Shown here: positions 1 through 8,474 of the stretch, piece after piece
Layout of the letters: each line of letters opens with the position of its first letter
Position numbering within the stretch: the stretch's first letter is position 1
Assembly (NCBI GenBank): GCA_964652155.1
Contig: CAZZBK010000072.1
Span: 1-29,511, forward strand
DNA from: CAZZBK01 sp964652155
Lineage (GTDB): Bacteria; Planctomycetota; Planctomycetia; Pirellulales; PNKZ01
Length of the DNA: 29,511 bases
Reading direction: 5' to 3'
Translations under genes and position numbers: made by a program
The notes under the pieces: generated by a model
Told to the model about the DNA's origin: nothing
The model's database searches: none
The model's input: only the letters and a program-made list of their open reading frames with translations

Positions 1-264
1 AAGCCCGGCGGCGGACGGGGTCATAGCCACTGGGGGTTCACCGTCTGGCTCGCCGGCGGCTGAGTCAAAGGTGGCCATGTGCATGGCGCCACCGACGAGT
101 TCGGCTACAAAGCGGTCGAGCAGCGCGTGCACGTCCACGACCTGCACGCGACCATTCTGCACCTGCTGGGCTTCGATCACACGCGGCTCACGTATCGTTA
201 CGCGGGGCGCGACTTTCGGCTGACCGACGTGCACGGCAACATCGTCCGCGATATCCTGGCCTGA
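1..264 (+). pseudogene. DUF1501 protein, 3' end, interrupted by in-frame TGA
   Basis: Reading frame 1 gives the typical end of a DUF1501 (planctomycete sulfatase-like, alkaline-phosphatase fold) protein: HWGFTVWLAGG, then TGA at 61-63, then VKGGHVHGATDEFGYKAVE, VHVHDLHATILHLLG, LTYRYAGRDFRLTDVHG and a TGA stop at 262-264. In this family the usual motif is AGGG(I/V)KGG, so the TGA stands exactly where a Gly codon (GGA) belongs, a one-base difference. Both flanks stay in frame and well conserved. The gene starts before the window, so only the last 88 codons are seen. DUF1501 proteins usually carry a Tat signal and are often encoded beside DUF1549/DUF1553 cytochrome-like proteins. I cannot tell whether this is a real nonsense mutation, a sequencing error or a recoded stop. 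If real, the protein loses about 67 C-terminal residues, including the conserved HDLHATILHLLG segment. Confidence 0.85.
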
Positions 265-358
265 ATCGCGCGCGCACTCCATCGAGCGCCGTCTGCAATC
301 CGAGCGCCGCGCTGAATTGCCTTGCGCGATGAACGAAGCCAACGCGGGGCGTTAACAT

Positions 359-377
359 CCGGTCCGAGACGGACCGG
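359..377. terminator. Hairpin between convergent genes
   Basis: A perfect 7-bp stem (CCGGTCC / GGACCGG) with a 5-base loop lies between the DUF1501 end and the 3' end of the large minus-strand gene. It has no clear T-tract on either strand, so it could be a weak bidirectional terminator or simply an intergenic palindrome. Nothing else is visible in 265-400. Confidence 0.35.
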
Positions 378-400
378 CTCGGGGGCGCGAGCGGCGATCG

Positions 401-3400
401 TTACTCGTCGGTGTCCCAGGCGTTGAGCTGCTGCATGACGTCGCTCCAGGCGAGCGGCACGCTGGGGATCGGCGTCGTGTCGTGTCCGGTGTGGTCGAGT
501 TCGTCGGGCGTGGCGAGCACCTCGCTCACTTCCTGTTCGAGCGTCGCAATCCACTGCGGCACGTCGAGCCCCGAGCCGGTCGGATGTTCGGCGAACTCGC
601 CAATTTCCTGCTCAAGCAAATTGAAGGCGAATGACGGCTGGCCATGTCGCGCTTCGTCGATGGCGGGGCGCACCAGGGCGCGCATCCGGTCGACGGCGAG
701 CGGCCGAACGAACCGTTCGGCCAGCAGGTCGCCGATCGTTGGCAGCCGCATGCCGTACTGGCGGCACAGGTCCTGATACTTTTTCAGATGCCAGTCGGCC
801 ACGTCGTTCGTGCGCTGGGCGACCGCGCGGCGCCACAGTTCGGCCGCGGCCATGCGACCGCTGCGCACCAGCTCGTCGTGCGCCAAGCCGACCGGCTTGA
901 TTGTCCAGGCGAACCGCTGATAGCTGGCCTTGAGCCGCAAGAAGTCGAGCAGCGTGTAGAGCGCCTCGCCGTGGTCGCTCTGCGTGGTCGTGGTGTTGAA
1001 GTCTTTGTACTCGGCGTAGTTCTCGGCCACGGATTCGATGATGAGCGTCAACTGTTCGACGACCTGTGGGCGATTGAGCGGGCCGTCCAGGTTGTCGAGC
1101 AGCTTCTGCAAGCCGGGGCTCACGTCGGCTTCGTCGGCGAGCGAGCGGAGGTAGCTGTCGAGACCCTGATGCAAAATGGCGCGGAGGTTGCCGAGGTTGA
1201 GCCAGCGTGGCGTGAACAGTTCGGCGCCATATTCCTGGATCAGTTCGACCAGCGGTTGCCAGCGTTGTTTGTCGGAGACCTTTTCCAGGGCCGACAGGCG
1301 CAGCGATCGGCTGTGCTTGAGCCACAGCTTGAGCGCCCCTTCGGTGATGAGCTGAATGGCCTCGATCAACTGCTGATCGGAGACACTGGACTCTTGAAGG
1401 CGACTGCTGGCCGCGTCGACCAGTCCGTGAATGATCGCCTGGTAGCCCAACTCGAAGAGCCGGTCGAACTCGGTGACGACCCCTTCGCCTTGGGGTCGGT
1501 GCTGCTCCATTTCCTGCGACGTGAAGATGAGCTGCCGGGTCTCGTCGAGCAGGCCCAGCCGCGGCAGGCCGCGCATCAGCACGGCCAACAACTGCTGTAC
1601 CGTGTGCGCGGCAACAATCTGCCGCGGGTCGCCGTTCTTGCTCAGCGGCACATACAACACGGGCTGGCTGAGCAGCTCTTGGCGTAGGGTCGGGAACAAC
1701 GCGCGGGCCGTCAGGGCGTCGCCACGCAGCAGGGCGCGGAGCAGTTGCGTCGACAGTTGATCCCAGGGGGGCAAATCGGCCTCTTGCTCGCGGCTGTCGA
1801 TGCTGGCGAGCATGTGCCGCGCCGACTCGGTCATCTCGACGCAGGTGAGCACGACGCGCCCCATGAGCGATTCCTTGATGCGGCGGCGGCGGTCGTATTC
1901 GACGAGCGCCTCGTGCGAGCCGCGCGGGTCGGCGATCCGGTAGCTCTCGATCGCGGCCAGCAATTCGAGCAGGCCGCGATGCAGCGTGCGGGCCTGGTCG
2001 ATCCAGTGCTTGATGGCCTCGACGCGGCCGGCGGGCTGCCCCGCGCCGAGGATGCCGCGGCCGATGGTTCGCACGGCCGCGAGCTGCCACAGTCGGCCGA
2101 GCGTGACCAGGTACTGGAGCCGCCGCGCGATGCGCTGCGCTTCGGCGTCGAGTTGGTCTTCGGTCATTTCCGGGCCCGACTCGAGCGTTTCCCCCTCGAA
2201 GCCGTCGGCGGTGCTGTCGCGATACACAACCTCCTCATACGCCGCGCGGTAGCGGTCCGCCTCGTCGTTGTGTTCTTCGTCATCGGCTGGGTTGTCGAAC
2301 TCATCCCCCGCGGAGGGCTCGGCGCGTGGTCGGCGCGAGGGCTGTTCCCACTCGAAGTGCGGGGCCTCGCCATAGGCTTCGGCGTTGGCCTCGAAGTAGT
2401 CGAAGAGTTTGCGCGTCAGGTTCCAGCGTTCGTCGCTGTCGATCGCCGGGGGCGCGTCTCCCGCGGCCTCGACGGTCTCGTGCAGCAACCGCATCCAGCG
2501 CATCGCCAGTTGATGGAACGAGTACGCGCCCTCGGCCAGCGGCATGGCCTCGTTTTGCCCAAGCCATTGGGTGAGCAACGCGCGCGAGGCAATAAAGTCG
2601 CGTTTTTGCAATAAGGCGTCGACGACCAGCGCGTACGACTTGGGAGAGTTGAAGCGGGTGACATGCTCGCGCCAGAAGCCCAGGTCACCGGCTGCTTCGC
2701 CCGCCAGATGCCAGGCGCTGAGCGCCGTGGCCACATGCCGGGCCGAGTCGGCCGCCTCGCGACCGGAGAAGCCGTCGAGGCCGTGGACCTCGGTGCTGGC
2801 AAAGGTGTCCCACCATCGCGCGCGCACGAGCATGTTGTTGTTCAGCCGCTGTTCGAGTTCGCGCTGGCCGCACGCGGCCGCCTCACCCTGGGTCCGCGCA
2901 TAGAGCCGGAAGACCTGTCGCACGAGATGGATGAGCACGTCGACACGATGGTCGCGGGTGCTGTTTTCGACCGCGGCAAACAAGCTGAACTGCCCCTGAA
3001 AGCCGAGCATATTCCAGGGGTCGACCAGCGCGCCGCACTGGATCGCCCGCTCGAGCAAGTCTTCGATTTGCGACAAGCACTCGATCGACCAGTTGAGCTG
3101 CCCCCGGTCGAGCGCGTGGTGACCCGAGGTGAGCAGGCTGTTGATCTCGCAGAGCATTCGTGCCGAGGCGACAGGGACGATCTCGGCCTGGCGGTGACTC
3201 GCCTCGGGGAATCCCATCCGCGCGAACAGTTGAGCCAGATGCACGTGTTGCAATTGCGAGGCGCGGAGCTTGGCCAGCCGGTTGTTCAGGTGCTGACGCG
3301 CTCCGCCGAACGGTTGTCGCAGCGCGGCGGCCTCGTCGCGCAGCCGGTCGGCATGCGCCCCGGTGACCCGCGCGAGCAGCCGCTCGTAAAATGCGTCGCG

Positions 3401-4378
3401 GAATTTTGCGATCTTGGGCATGAGCTTGCCGAACGTCACCGACGAGTCGTGGGTGTCGGGGCCCCGGCCGCCCATCGCCGCCGCCATCAGCATGGTCCCG
3501 GCAAGCACCGCGGCCGCCTCGAATAGCCGCTCGCGTTCTGGTATTTCGCTCGACTCGCGTGTCCGTTGCCAGATCGCCTCGAGTGTCACCCCTTGCGAGA
3601 CGAACCGCCGGTAGCGCCCTTGCTGGTCGAGGTGGTGTGGGTCCCATTGCCCAAAGAGAAAATTGGGCCGCTTGTTCACGGGATGATCGAAGTCATAGGC
3701 GCGCGGGTCGAGGCTCCACTCGTCGAGCAGTTCGAGATCGAACCAGGCTTGTTCGAGGATTTCGGGCTCGGCTTCGCGGAGGATGTCGACGGCCAAGGAG
3801 ATCAGTTCGTGATACTTGCCGGTGGCAACGCCCACGTCGCGCAGATACAACGGGATCGGCGCGACCCACTCGTTCTTGTAGGGCTCGATGCGCTGTGGGG
3901 TGCGGAGCATGGCCACGGGCCGGTAGCCGACAAAATCATTGAGCGTGTCGAGCGTACCGTCGAGCAGTCGTTGTGATTCGGTCCAGGGAGCGCCGAGCCG
4001 CAGCATGGCTTCGCACGCTTTGGCTAAAAACCAGGGGCGGAACAAGGCCTCGTCGCTCTGGTGATGGAGCAGATCGCGATGAAATTGGCGATAAAACGCG
4101 CTCAGGCGACCGAAGGCGAGTTCGACCACGGTGGCCGCCTGCTCGGTCTCGCGGAAGGCCTCTTTGCTCGCCGCAAGCTCTTGCAGCTTCTGCTGTAACA
4201 GCGAGCGGACGACTTCCCAGGGGGGATGTTCCTCGGCTGGGAACCCCTCGGCGTAGCGGTAGAGGTCGTTCAGGTTGCGTCGGAAGCGCACGTCGGGCGT
4301 CCCGGCGGAAAAGTTGAGGTAACCCAACATCTCTTCCAGCCGTAAGTCGTTGTCCTGATCCCGACTACGTCGTTCCAT
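401..4378 (-). CDS. Large hypothetical protein (1325 aa)
   Basis: This is an uninterrupted 1325-codon frame starting at ATG with a modest GAGAG four bases upstream. I recognise no named domain. The protein has no signal peptide and no convincing membrane segment, so a cytoplasmic location is likely. The N-terminal third is rich in aromatic and charged residues, with conserved-looking blocks such as PYKNEWVAPIPLYLRD and RPNFLFGQWDPHHLD. The rest reads as long amphipathic, Leu/Ala/Glu/Arg-rich helices, like a helical-repeat scaffold. An acidic low-complexity linker sits at about residues 685-735 (DDEEHNDEADRY). The N-terminus is charged (MERRSRDQDND) and the C-terminus acidic (NAWDTDE). It faces a divergent PQQ-propeller gene across 222 bp. 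Long antisense frames over it are composition artefacts of high GC. It is probably a planctomycete-specific family; function unknown. Confidence 0.85.
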   Translation of the reverse strand: MERRSRDQDNDLRLEEMLGYLNFSAGTPDVRFRRNLNDLYRYAEGFPAEEHPPWEVVRSLLQQKLQELAASKEAFRETEQAATVVELAFGRLSAFYRQFHRDLLHHQSDEALFRPWFLAKACEAMLRLGAPWTESQRLLDGTLDTLNDFVGYRPVAMLRTPQRIEPYKNEWVAPIPLYLRDVGVATGKYHELISLAVDILREAEPEILEQAWFDLELLDEWSLDPRAYDFDHPVNKRPNFLFGQWDPHHLDQQGRYRRFVSQGVTLEAIWQRTRESSEIPERERLFEAAAVLAGTMLMAAAMGGRGPDTHDSSVTFGKLMPKIAKFRDAFYERLLARVTGAHADRLRDEAAALRQPFGGARQHLNNRLAKLRASQLQHVHLAQLFARMGFPEASHRQAEIVPVASARMLCEINSLLTSGHHALDRGQLNWSIECLSQIEDLLERAIQCGALVDPWNMLGFQGQFSLFAAVENSTRDHRVDVLIHLVRQVFRLYARTQGEAAACGQRELEQRLNNNMLVRARWWDTFASTEVHGLDGFSGREAADSARHVATALSAWHLAGEAAGDLGFWREHVTRFNSPKSYALVVDALLQKRDFIASRALLTQWLGQNEAMPLAEGAYSFHQLAMRWMRLLHETVEAAGDAPPAIDSDERWNLTRKLFDYFEANAEAYGEAPHFEWEQPSRRPRAEPSAGDEFDNPADDEEHNDEADRYRAAYEEVVYRDSTADGFEGETLESGPEMTEDQLDAEAQRIARRLQYLVTLGRLWQLAAVRTIGRGILGAGQPAGRVEAIKHWIDQARTLHRGLLELLAAIESYRIADPRGSHEALVEYDRRRRIKESLMGRVVLTCVEMTESARHMLASIDSREQEADLPPWDQLSTQLLRALLRGDALTARALFPTLRQELLSQPVLYVPLSKNGDPRQIVAAHTVQQLLAVLMRGLPRLGLLDETRQLIFTSQEMEQHRPQGEGVVTEFDRLFELGYQAIIHGLVDAASSRLQESSVSDQQLIEAIQLITEGALKLWLKHSRSLRLSALEKVSDKQRWQPLVELIQEYGAELFTPRWLNLGNLRAILHQGLDSYLRSLADEADVSPGLQKLLDNLDGPLNRPQVVEQLTLIIESVAENYAEYKDFNTTTTQSDHGEALYTLLDFLRLKASYQRFAWTIKPVGLAHDELVRSGRMAAAELWRRAVAQRTNDVADWHLKKYQDLCRQYGMRLPTIGDLLAERFVRPLAVDRMRALVRPAIDEARHGQPSFAFNLLEQEIGEFAEHPTGSGLDVPQWIATLEQEVSEVLATPDELDHTGHDTTPIPSVPLAWSDVMQQLNAWDTDE

Positions 4379-4600
4379 CGGACTCTCACTCGGCGCGCGT
4401 TTTGTCTGGCTCCTAGACGACCCACGAGGCGGCAGCGTTTTTTTAACTGCGTTGGGCCATCGCGGAGACTATCATAAAATTTCACCTCGTCGATGGCCAA
4501 GGGGGCTCCCCCTGGTCGGTCCGCCGATGTTTTTTGGCTCCGCTAGGGCGGCGACGCAGGGCGCAACGGTCCTTTCTCCTCGTTGGTCAGAGGTGGCTCG
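4379..4600. other. Divergent intergenic region (putative promoters)
   Basis: These 222 bases separate two divergent genes and must carry their start signals. There is an AT-rich core (4437-4445 and 4470-4482, containing TATCATAAAATTT) and a small GGGGG/CCCCC palindrome near 4500-4512. I could not fix a convincing -35/-10 pair on either strand. Confidence 0.3.
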
Positions 4601-5815
4601 ATGCTCGGTTCTACTCGGCAAATCGTTCTGGCGCTCGGTCTGCTGGCGTGTTCATCGGTCACGCTGGCTCAGGGTGTCGGCACGGGCATGATCGGCATCG
4701 AGAGCGCGCGGCGCGTCGGGCTCGAGCGGCCGTGGATGTCGCGCGTGCAACTCGACACGACTCGCGGCAAGCTCGATCATCTGGTGCTCGATCGCAACAT
4801 GCTCGTGGCGCAGACCTCGCGCGGAGCGATCCAAGCCATCGACGCCGAATCGGGCGCGACGCTCTGGACCACCCAACTGCCGCGACCGGATTACATTACC
4901 CTGGCGCCTGCAATCGGTGAATCGATCGTCGCGGTGACCAATGGCTCGAAGCTCTATTTTCTCGACAGCAAGAGTGGCGCGGAAAAACATGTCTTGAGTT
5001 TACGCGGCGCTCCTGGCGCGGGGACGGTGGTGGGCAAAGAGCGCGTGTTCGTGCCGATGTTCTCCGGCGCGCTCGAAGGCTATCACACGATCCAAGCAAG
5101 CGAACTTGACCGTGAGCCGATGATCTATTACGCCGCCGGTGCTGCCGGTGCCGCCCCGGTCGCCAGCGGCGATCGCATCTACTGGGGCACACTCAAAGGC
5201 TACGTCTTCGGCGACGATCAGAAGAGCTCCGGTCGTCGCTTTCGCTTTGACACGGGTGGGCCCATCTACGGATCGGTCTCCCATCGCGCGATCCCCAAGA
5301 AAGACGGCTGGCTTTATGTCGGGTCGCACGACGGTTCGGTCTACGCGCTCAACGATCGCCGTGGCGTGCTCATTTGGAGCTACCATGTCGGTTCGCCGAT
5401 TGTTGAATCGGTCGTGGCCATTGGCGACGCGGTGTATGCCCCGGCCGACGCCGGCGGCTTGACCAAGCTTGAAGCCGATACCGGTCGCGCGCTCTGGTGG
5501 GCCCCCAGCGTCAAGCGACTGGTTGCCGCCAGCAAGGCCCGTGTGTACGCCCTCGACACGATCCATCGCTTGTTGGTTCTCGACGCGGCAACCGGCGGCT
5601 TGTTGGGGACACTCCCCACCGAACTCTGCCAAGTGACGCTCGTCAACGATCGCACGGACCGACTCTATTTGGCAACACCGCAGGGGCTCGTGCAATGCCT
5701 GCGCGAGATCGAATTGACCAAGCCGCTCGACCACAAAGCGCCACCCCCAGTGAAGCCCGCCGAGACGCCACCGGCGGACGCCCCGGCCGCTGAAGCCCCT
5801 CCCGCGACAATGTAG
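4601..5815 (+). CDS. Exported PQQ-like beta-propeller protein
   Basis: The 404-residue protein starts at ATG 4601 with AGAGG about eight bases upstream; an in-frame TTG at 4583 is a weaker alternative. Residues 1 to about 25 form a signal peptide (MLGSTRQIVLALGLLACSS, likely cut after TLA), so the protein is exported. The mature part is made of repeated blades with the PQQ/quinoprotein-type signature: IDAESGATLWTTQL, LYFLDSKSGAEKHVL, GSVYALNDRRGVLIWSYHVG, LVLDAATGGLLG. The tail (about residues 380-404) is Pro/Ala-rich and probably disordered. The dehydrogenase active-site features of true quinoproteins are not evident and the blade number is modest. A BamB-like or other scaffold role is more likely than catalysis, but which one cannot be read from sequence. 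It appears to be a single-gene unit followed by a repeat. Confidence 0.8.
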   Translation: MLGSTRQIVLALGLLACSSVTLAQGVGTGMIGIESARRVGLERPWMSRVQLDTTRGKLDHLVLDRNMLVAQTSRGAIQAIDAESGATLWTTQLPRPDYITLAPAIGESIVAVTNGSKLYFLDSKSGAEKHVLSLRGAPGAGTVVGKERVFVPMFSGALEGYHTIQASELDREPMIYYAAGAAGAAPVASGDRIYWGTLKGYVFGDDQKSSGRRFRFDTGGPIYGSVSHRAIPKKDGWLYVGSHDGSVYALNDRRGVLIWSYHVGSPIVESVVAIGDAVYAPADAGGLTKLEADTGRALWWAPSVKRLVAASKARVYALDTIHRLLVLDAATGGLLGTLPTELCQVTLVNDRTDRLYLATPQGLVQCLREIELTKPLDHKAPPPVKPAETPPADAPAAEAPPATM

Positions 5816-5817
5816 AG

Positions 5818-5873
5818 GGATGAAGGATGAAGGATGAAGGATGAAGGATGAAGGATGAAGGATGAAGGATGAA
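5818..5873 (+). repeat. Tandem repeat, 8 x GGATGAA
   Basis: Eight perfect head-to-tail copies of the heptamer GGATGAA begin two bases after the stop of the propeller gene. About 33 bases further on, the reverse complement TTCATCC appears three times plus one degenerate copy (5907-5934). The transcript could therefore fold into a long stem of variable register. The repeat lies outside any gene. Confidence 0.95.
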
Positions 5874-5906
5874 AACGGAGCGCTATCGCGTCAGCGCGTC
5901 TCCCCT

Positions 5907-5990
5907 TTCATCCTTCATCCTTTAGCCTTCATCCTTTCCTATCTGTGTCCATCCGTGTTCATCTGTGGTTCCATTCTCTTTCCTCCGTGG
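5907..5990. repeat. Inverted TTCATCC block and 'ATCCGTGTTCATCTGTGG' element
   Basis: TTCATCC occurs at 5907-5913, 5914-5920 and 5928-5934 with a degenerate copy (TTTAGCC) between, complementing the upstream GGATGAA array. It is followed by a pyrimidine-rich stretch containing CTGTGTCCATCCGTGTTCATCTGTGG and CCTCCGTGGTCCCC. From memory, wording of this kind recurs between genes in many unrelated bacteria and often generates spurious peptides of the DEHGWTQIGKDEG type. The region is noncoding and may act as a transcription end for the propeller gene. Confidence 0.7.
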
Positions 5991-6035
5991 TCCCCTCCTT
6001 CCTGCCACCCGTTTTACGAGCCGCGACAAAGTTGC

Positions 6036-6041
6036 TAGACT
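6036..6041 (+). promoter_or_regulatory. Possible -10 element before purH
   Basis: TAGACT lies 55 bases before the purH start, with TTTTAC 18 bases upstream as a poor -35. Similar hexamers precede other plus-strand genes here (TAGACT 21091, TATACT 26294). This is suggestive only. Confidence 0.25.
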
Positions 6042-6095
6042 CCGGTTCTTCCATCGTTTGAACCGTTTCACTGGCTTCGCGGACGCTCGTAACTC

Positions 6096-7661
6096 ATGGC
6101 TCGCATTCCCATCGCCCGGGCACTTATCAGTGTGAGCGACAAGTCGGGCCTGGCCGAATTGGCCACCGGGCTCGTCGCTCAAGGGGTCGAACTCATCAGC
6201 TCCGGGGGCACGCACAAGTTCTTGGTATCCAAGGGCTTTCAGGTTCGCGAGGTGTCGGCCTACACCGGCTTCCCCGAGATGATGGACGGTCGGGTCAAAA
6301 CGCTGCACCCGAAAATCCACGGCGGCATCCTCGCTCGCCGCAATGTCGACGAGGACCTGCACCTCGCTCAGCAGCACGGCATCGAGCTGATTGATCTTGT
6401 GGTCGTCAATCTCTACCCCTTCGAGCAGACGGTCGCCAAGCCCGGCGTGGCCGACGCCGAGGTGATCGAGAATATCGACATCGGTGGCCCGTCGTTGGTA
6501 CGCGGCGCGGCCAAGAACCATGCCTTCGTGGCGATCGTCACCTGTCCGAGACAATATGCGGCCGTGCTCGCCGAGTTACAGCAAGGCGGCACGACCTACG
6601 AACTGCGTCGCCGGTTGGCCGGCGAGGCCTACGCTCACACGGCCCGCTACGACTCGGCGATCGCCAACTACTTCGAGCGCCCCGCGGCCGACGGTCCGTT
6701 TCCACCCCAGTTGCGCGTGACCCTCTCGCGGCAGGAGGTTTTGCGTTACGGCGAGAATCCGCATCAGGCGGCGGCCGTGTACTCGCAAAGCGGCGCGGCG
6801 AGCGACAGCCTCGTGTCGGCCCGCAAACTGCATGGCAAAGAACTCTCGTATAACAATCTGCTCGACCTCGACAGCGCGCTGGCGATCGTTCGGGGCATCG
6901 CGAGCCCGGCCGCCGCGGTGATCAAGCATAACAATCCTTGCGGCGCGGCGTGTGCCGACCGCTTGTCGATTGCCGCCCGCAACGCGCTCGATGGCGACCC
7001 GGTGAGCGCGTTTGGCTCGATCATCGCGTTCAACCGTGTGGTCGACCCCGCGACGGCCGAGGTGCTCAGCGAGCCGGGCCGCTTCATCGAGGCGATCGTA
7101 GCACCGTCATTCGAGCCAGCCGCGGTCGAGATTCTGACCACCAAGCCCAAGTGGAAAGCCAACGTCCGGCTGCTTGAGGTGGGCGCGTTGCAAGCGGCGA
7201 CAGCGTCGTTTGAGCTGCGGCAACTCGGCGGCGGCATGCTCATGCAGTCGGCCGACTCGCTCGCCGACCCGGAGAGCGAATGGCGCGTCGTGACCGAAAC
7301 GCAACCGACGAGCGAGCAGTGGGCCGACTTGCGATTCGCCTGGCAGTTGGTGCGATACGTGAAGAGCAATGCCATCGTGCTCGCCAAAGACAATGCGCTC
7401 GTGGGGGTCGGTGCCGGGCAGATGAGCCGCGTCGACTCGACCCAGATTGCGATTAGCAAGGCGGCCGCGCGGGCAGCGGGCTCCGCGCTGGGCTCCGACG
7501 CGTTCTTTCCCTTTCCCGACTCAATTCATCTGGCGGCTCAGGCGGGCGTCTCGGCGATTATTCAGCCCGGCGGATCGAAGCAGGACGAGGCGGTGATCGC
7601 CGCGTGCAATGAGCGCAAGCTGCCCATGATCTTGACCGGTCGGCGTCACTTCAAACACTAA
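6096..7661 (+). CDS. purH: Bifunctional AICAR formyltransferase / IMP cyclohydrolase
   Basis: PurH (521 aa, normal length) performs the last two steps of purine synthesis: it formylates AICAR with 10-formyl-THF and then closes the ring to IMP in the cytoplasm. The N-terminal MGS-like cyclohydrolase domain (about residues 1-150) shows ALISVSDKSGL, ISSGGTHKFL and MDGRVKTLHPKIHGGIL. The transformylase domain carries LRYGENPHQAA, KELSYNNLLDLDSAL, the catalytic KHNNPCGAA near residue 277, KSNAIVLAKD and the C-terminal FFPFPDSIHLAA / IQPGGSKQDE / TGRRHF. All key motifs are intact. The start is ATG 6096. trpC follows after 23 bases and an amidase 7 bases later, suggesting one transcript. Confidence 0.97.
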   Translation: MARIPIARALISVSDKSGLAELATGLVAQGVELISSGGTHKFLVSKGFQVREVSAYTGFPEMMDGRVKTLHPKIHGGILARRNVDEDLHLAQQHGIELIDLVVVNLYPFEQTVAKPGVADAEVIENIDIGGPSLVRGAAKNHAFVAIVTCPRQYAAVLAELQQGGTTYELRRRLAGEAYAHTARYDSAIANYFERPAADGPFPPQLRVTLSRQEVLRYGENPHQAAAVYSQSGAASDSLVSARKLHGKELSYNNLLDLDSALAIVRGIASPAAAVIKHNNPCGAACADRLSIAARNALDGDPVSAFGSIIAFNRVVDPATAEVLSEPGRFIEAIVAPSFEPAAVEILTTKPKWKANVRLLEVGALQAATASFELRQLGGGMLMQSADSLADPESEWRVVTETQPTSEQWADLRFAWQLVRYVKSNAIVLAKDNALVGVGAGQMSRVDSTQIAISKAAARAAGSALGSDAFFPFPDSIHLAAQAGVSAIIQPGGSKQDEAVIAACNERKLPMILTGRRHFKH

Positions 7662-7684
7662 TCTCGCTTGCGGCGTTGCATACG

Positions 7685-8467
7685 ATGTCGACCATTCTTG
7701 AACGCATCGTGGCCACCAAGCGGGGCGAGATCGCCGCCGCGCGCCAGCGATGCAGCGAGCGCGAACTCGAGCAACTCGTGGCTCAAGCTCCCGCCGCGCG
7801 AGATTTTTTCGCCGCGCTCGCTGCCCCAGGGGGCATCAAGCTGATCGCCGAAGTCAAGAAGGCGAGCCCCTCGAAGGGGATCATCCGCGCCGACTTCCAC
7901 CCGGTCGAGATCGCCGAGACCTACTCGGCGCACGGGGCTACGTGTCTGAGCGTGCTCACCGACGAACCGTATTTTCAAGGCTCGCTCGAATACCTGCGGC
8001 AGATACGCGCGGCCGTGGCGACACCGCTCTTGCGCAAGGATTTTATTCTCGACCCCTATCAACTGCTCGAAGCCCGCGCGGCCGGGGCCGACGCCGTGCT
8101 GCTGATCGCCGAGTGCCTGGACGATTGCCAGTTGCGGTCGCTCCACAATCGGGCGCTTGAACTTAAGCTCACGCCGCTCGTCGAACTGTACGAGCCCAGC
8201 AATTTGCCGCGCGTGCTCGACGCCGGCGCGACCCTCGTGGGGATCAACAATCGCAACCTGCACACGTTCGAGGTCGATCTGCACCACACGCTGCGGCTGC
8301 TCGAGCAGATTCCCGACAAGTGCCTGGTCGTGGCCGAGAGCGGCATCCATTCGCGTGACGATGTGCGGCTGCTCGAGTCGGCCGGCGTCGACGCGATGCT
8401 GGTGGGCGAAAGTCTGATGCGGCAAGCCGACATCGGCGCGGCCGTCGATCGACTCCTGGGACGCTGA
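7685..8467 (+). CDS. trpC: Indole-3-glycerol-phosphate synthase
   Basis: TrpC (260 aa) converts CdRP to indole-3-glycerol phosphate in tryptophan synthesis. It is a single TIM barrel. Diagnostic motifs are ILERIVATKRGEI at the N-terminus, AEVKKASPSKGIIRADF (catalytic Lys region), LTDEPYFQGS, LLRKDFILDPYQ, EARAAGADAVLLI, GINNRNLHTFEVD and VAESGIHS. The ATG at 7685 gives the usual N-terminus; the in-frame TTG at 7676 is less likely. No PRAI (TrpF) domain is fused. It sits between purH and an amidase rather than with other trp genes, so its tryptophan-specific regulation, if any, is not visible here. Confidence 0.96.
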   Translation: MSTILERIVATKRGEIAAARQRCSERELEQLVAQAPAARDFFAALAAPGGIKLIAEVKKASPSKGIIRADFHPVEIAETYSAHGATCLSVLTDEPYFQGSLEYLRQIRAAVATPLLRKDFILDPYQLLEARAAGADAVLLIAECLDDCQLRSLHNRALELKLTPLVELYEPSNLPRVLDAGATLVGINNRNLHTFEVDLHHTLRLLEQIPDKCLVVAESGIHSRDDVRLLESAGVDAMLVGESLMRQADIGAAVDRLLGR

Positions 8468-8474
8468 GGCGGTT

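Noticed and set aside
61..63. Selenocysteine codon
   Set aside because: The family has Gly, not Cys, at this position and no hairpin suited to a SECIS element is apparent just downstream.
644..1687. Long plus-strand open frame (347 codons) opposite the 1325-residue gene
   Set aside because: Arg/Glu/Gln/Val/Leu bias typical of the antisense of a high-GC gene, no ribosome site, and full overlap with a better frame.
1745..2614. Second long antisense frame over the same gene
   Set aside because: Same reason; no motif or signal, explained by the codon structure of the real gene.
5818..5934. CRISPR array
   Set aside because: Seven-base units with no spacers; a simple tandem repeat.
5922..6554. 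210-codon minus-strand frame ending in DEHGWTQIGKDEG
   Set aside because: It is the antisense of purH plus the intergenic repeat; the ending is the well-known spurious peptide of that repeat.
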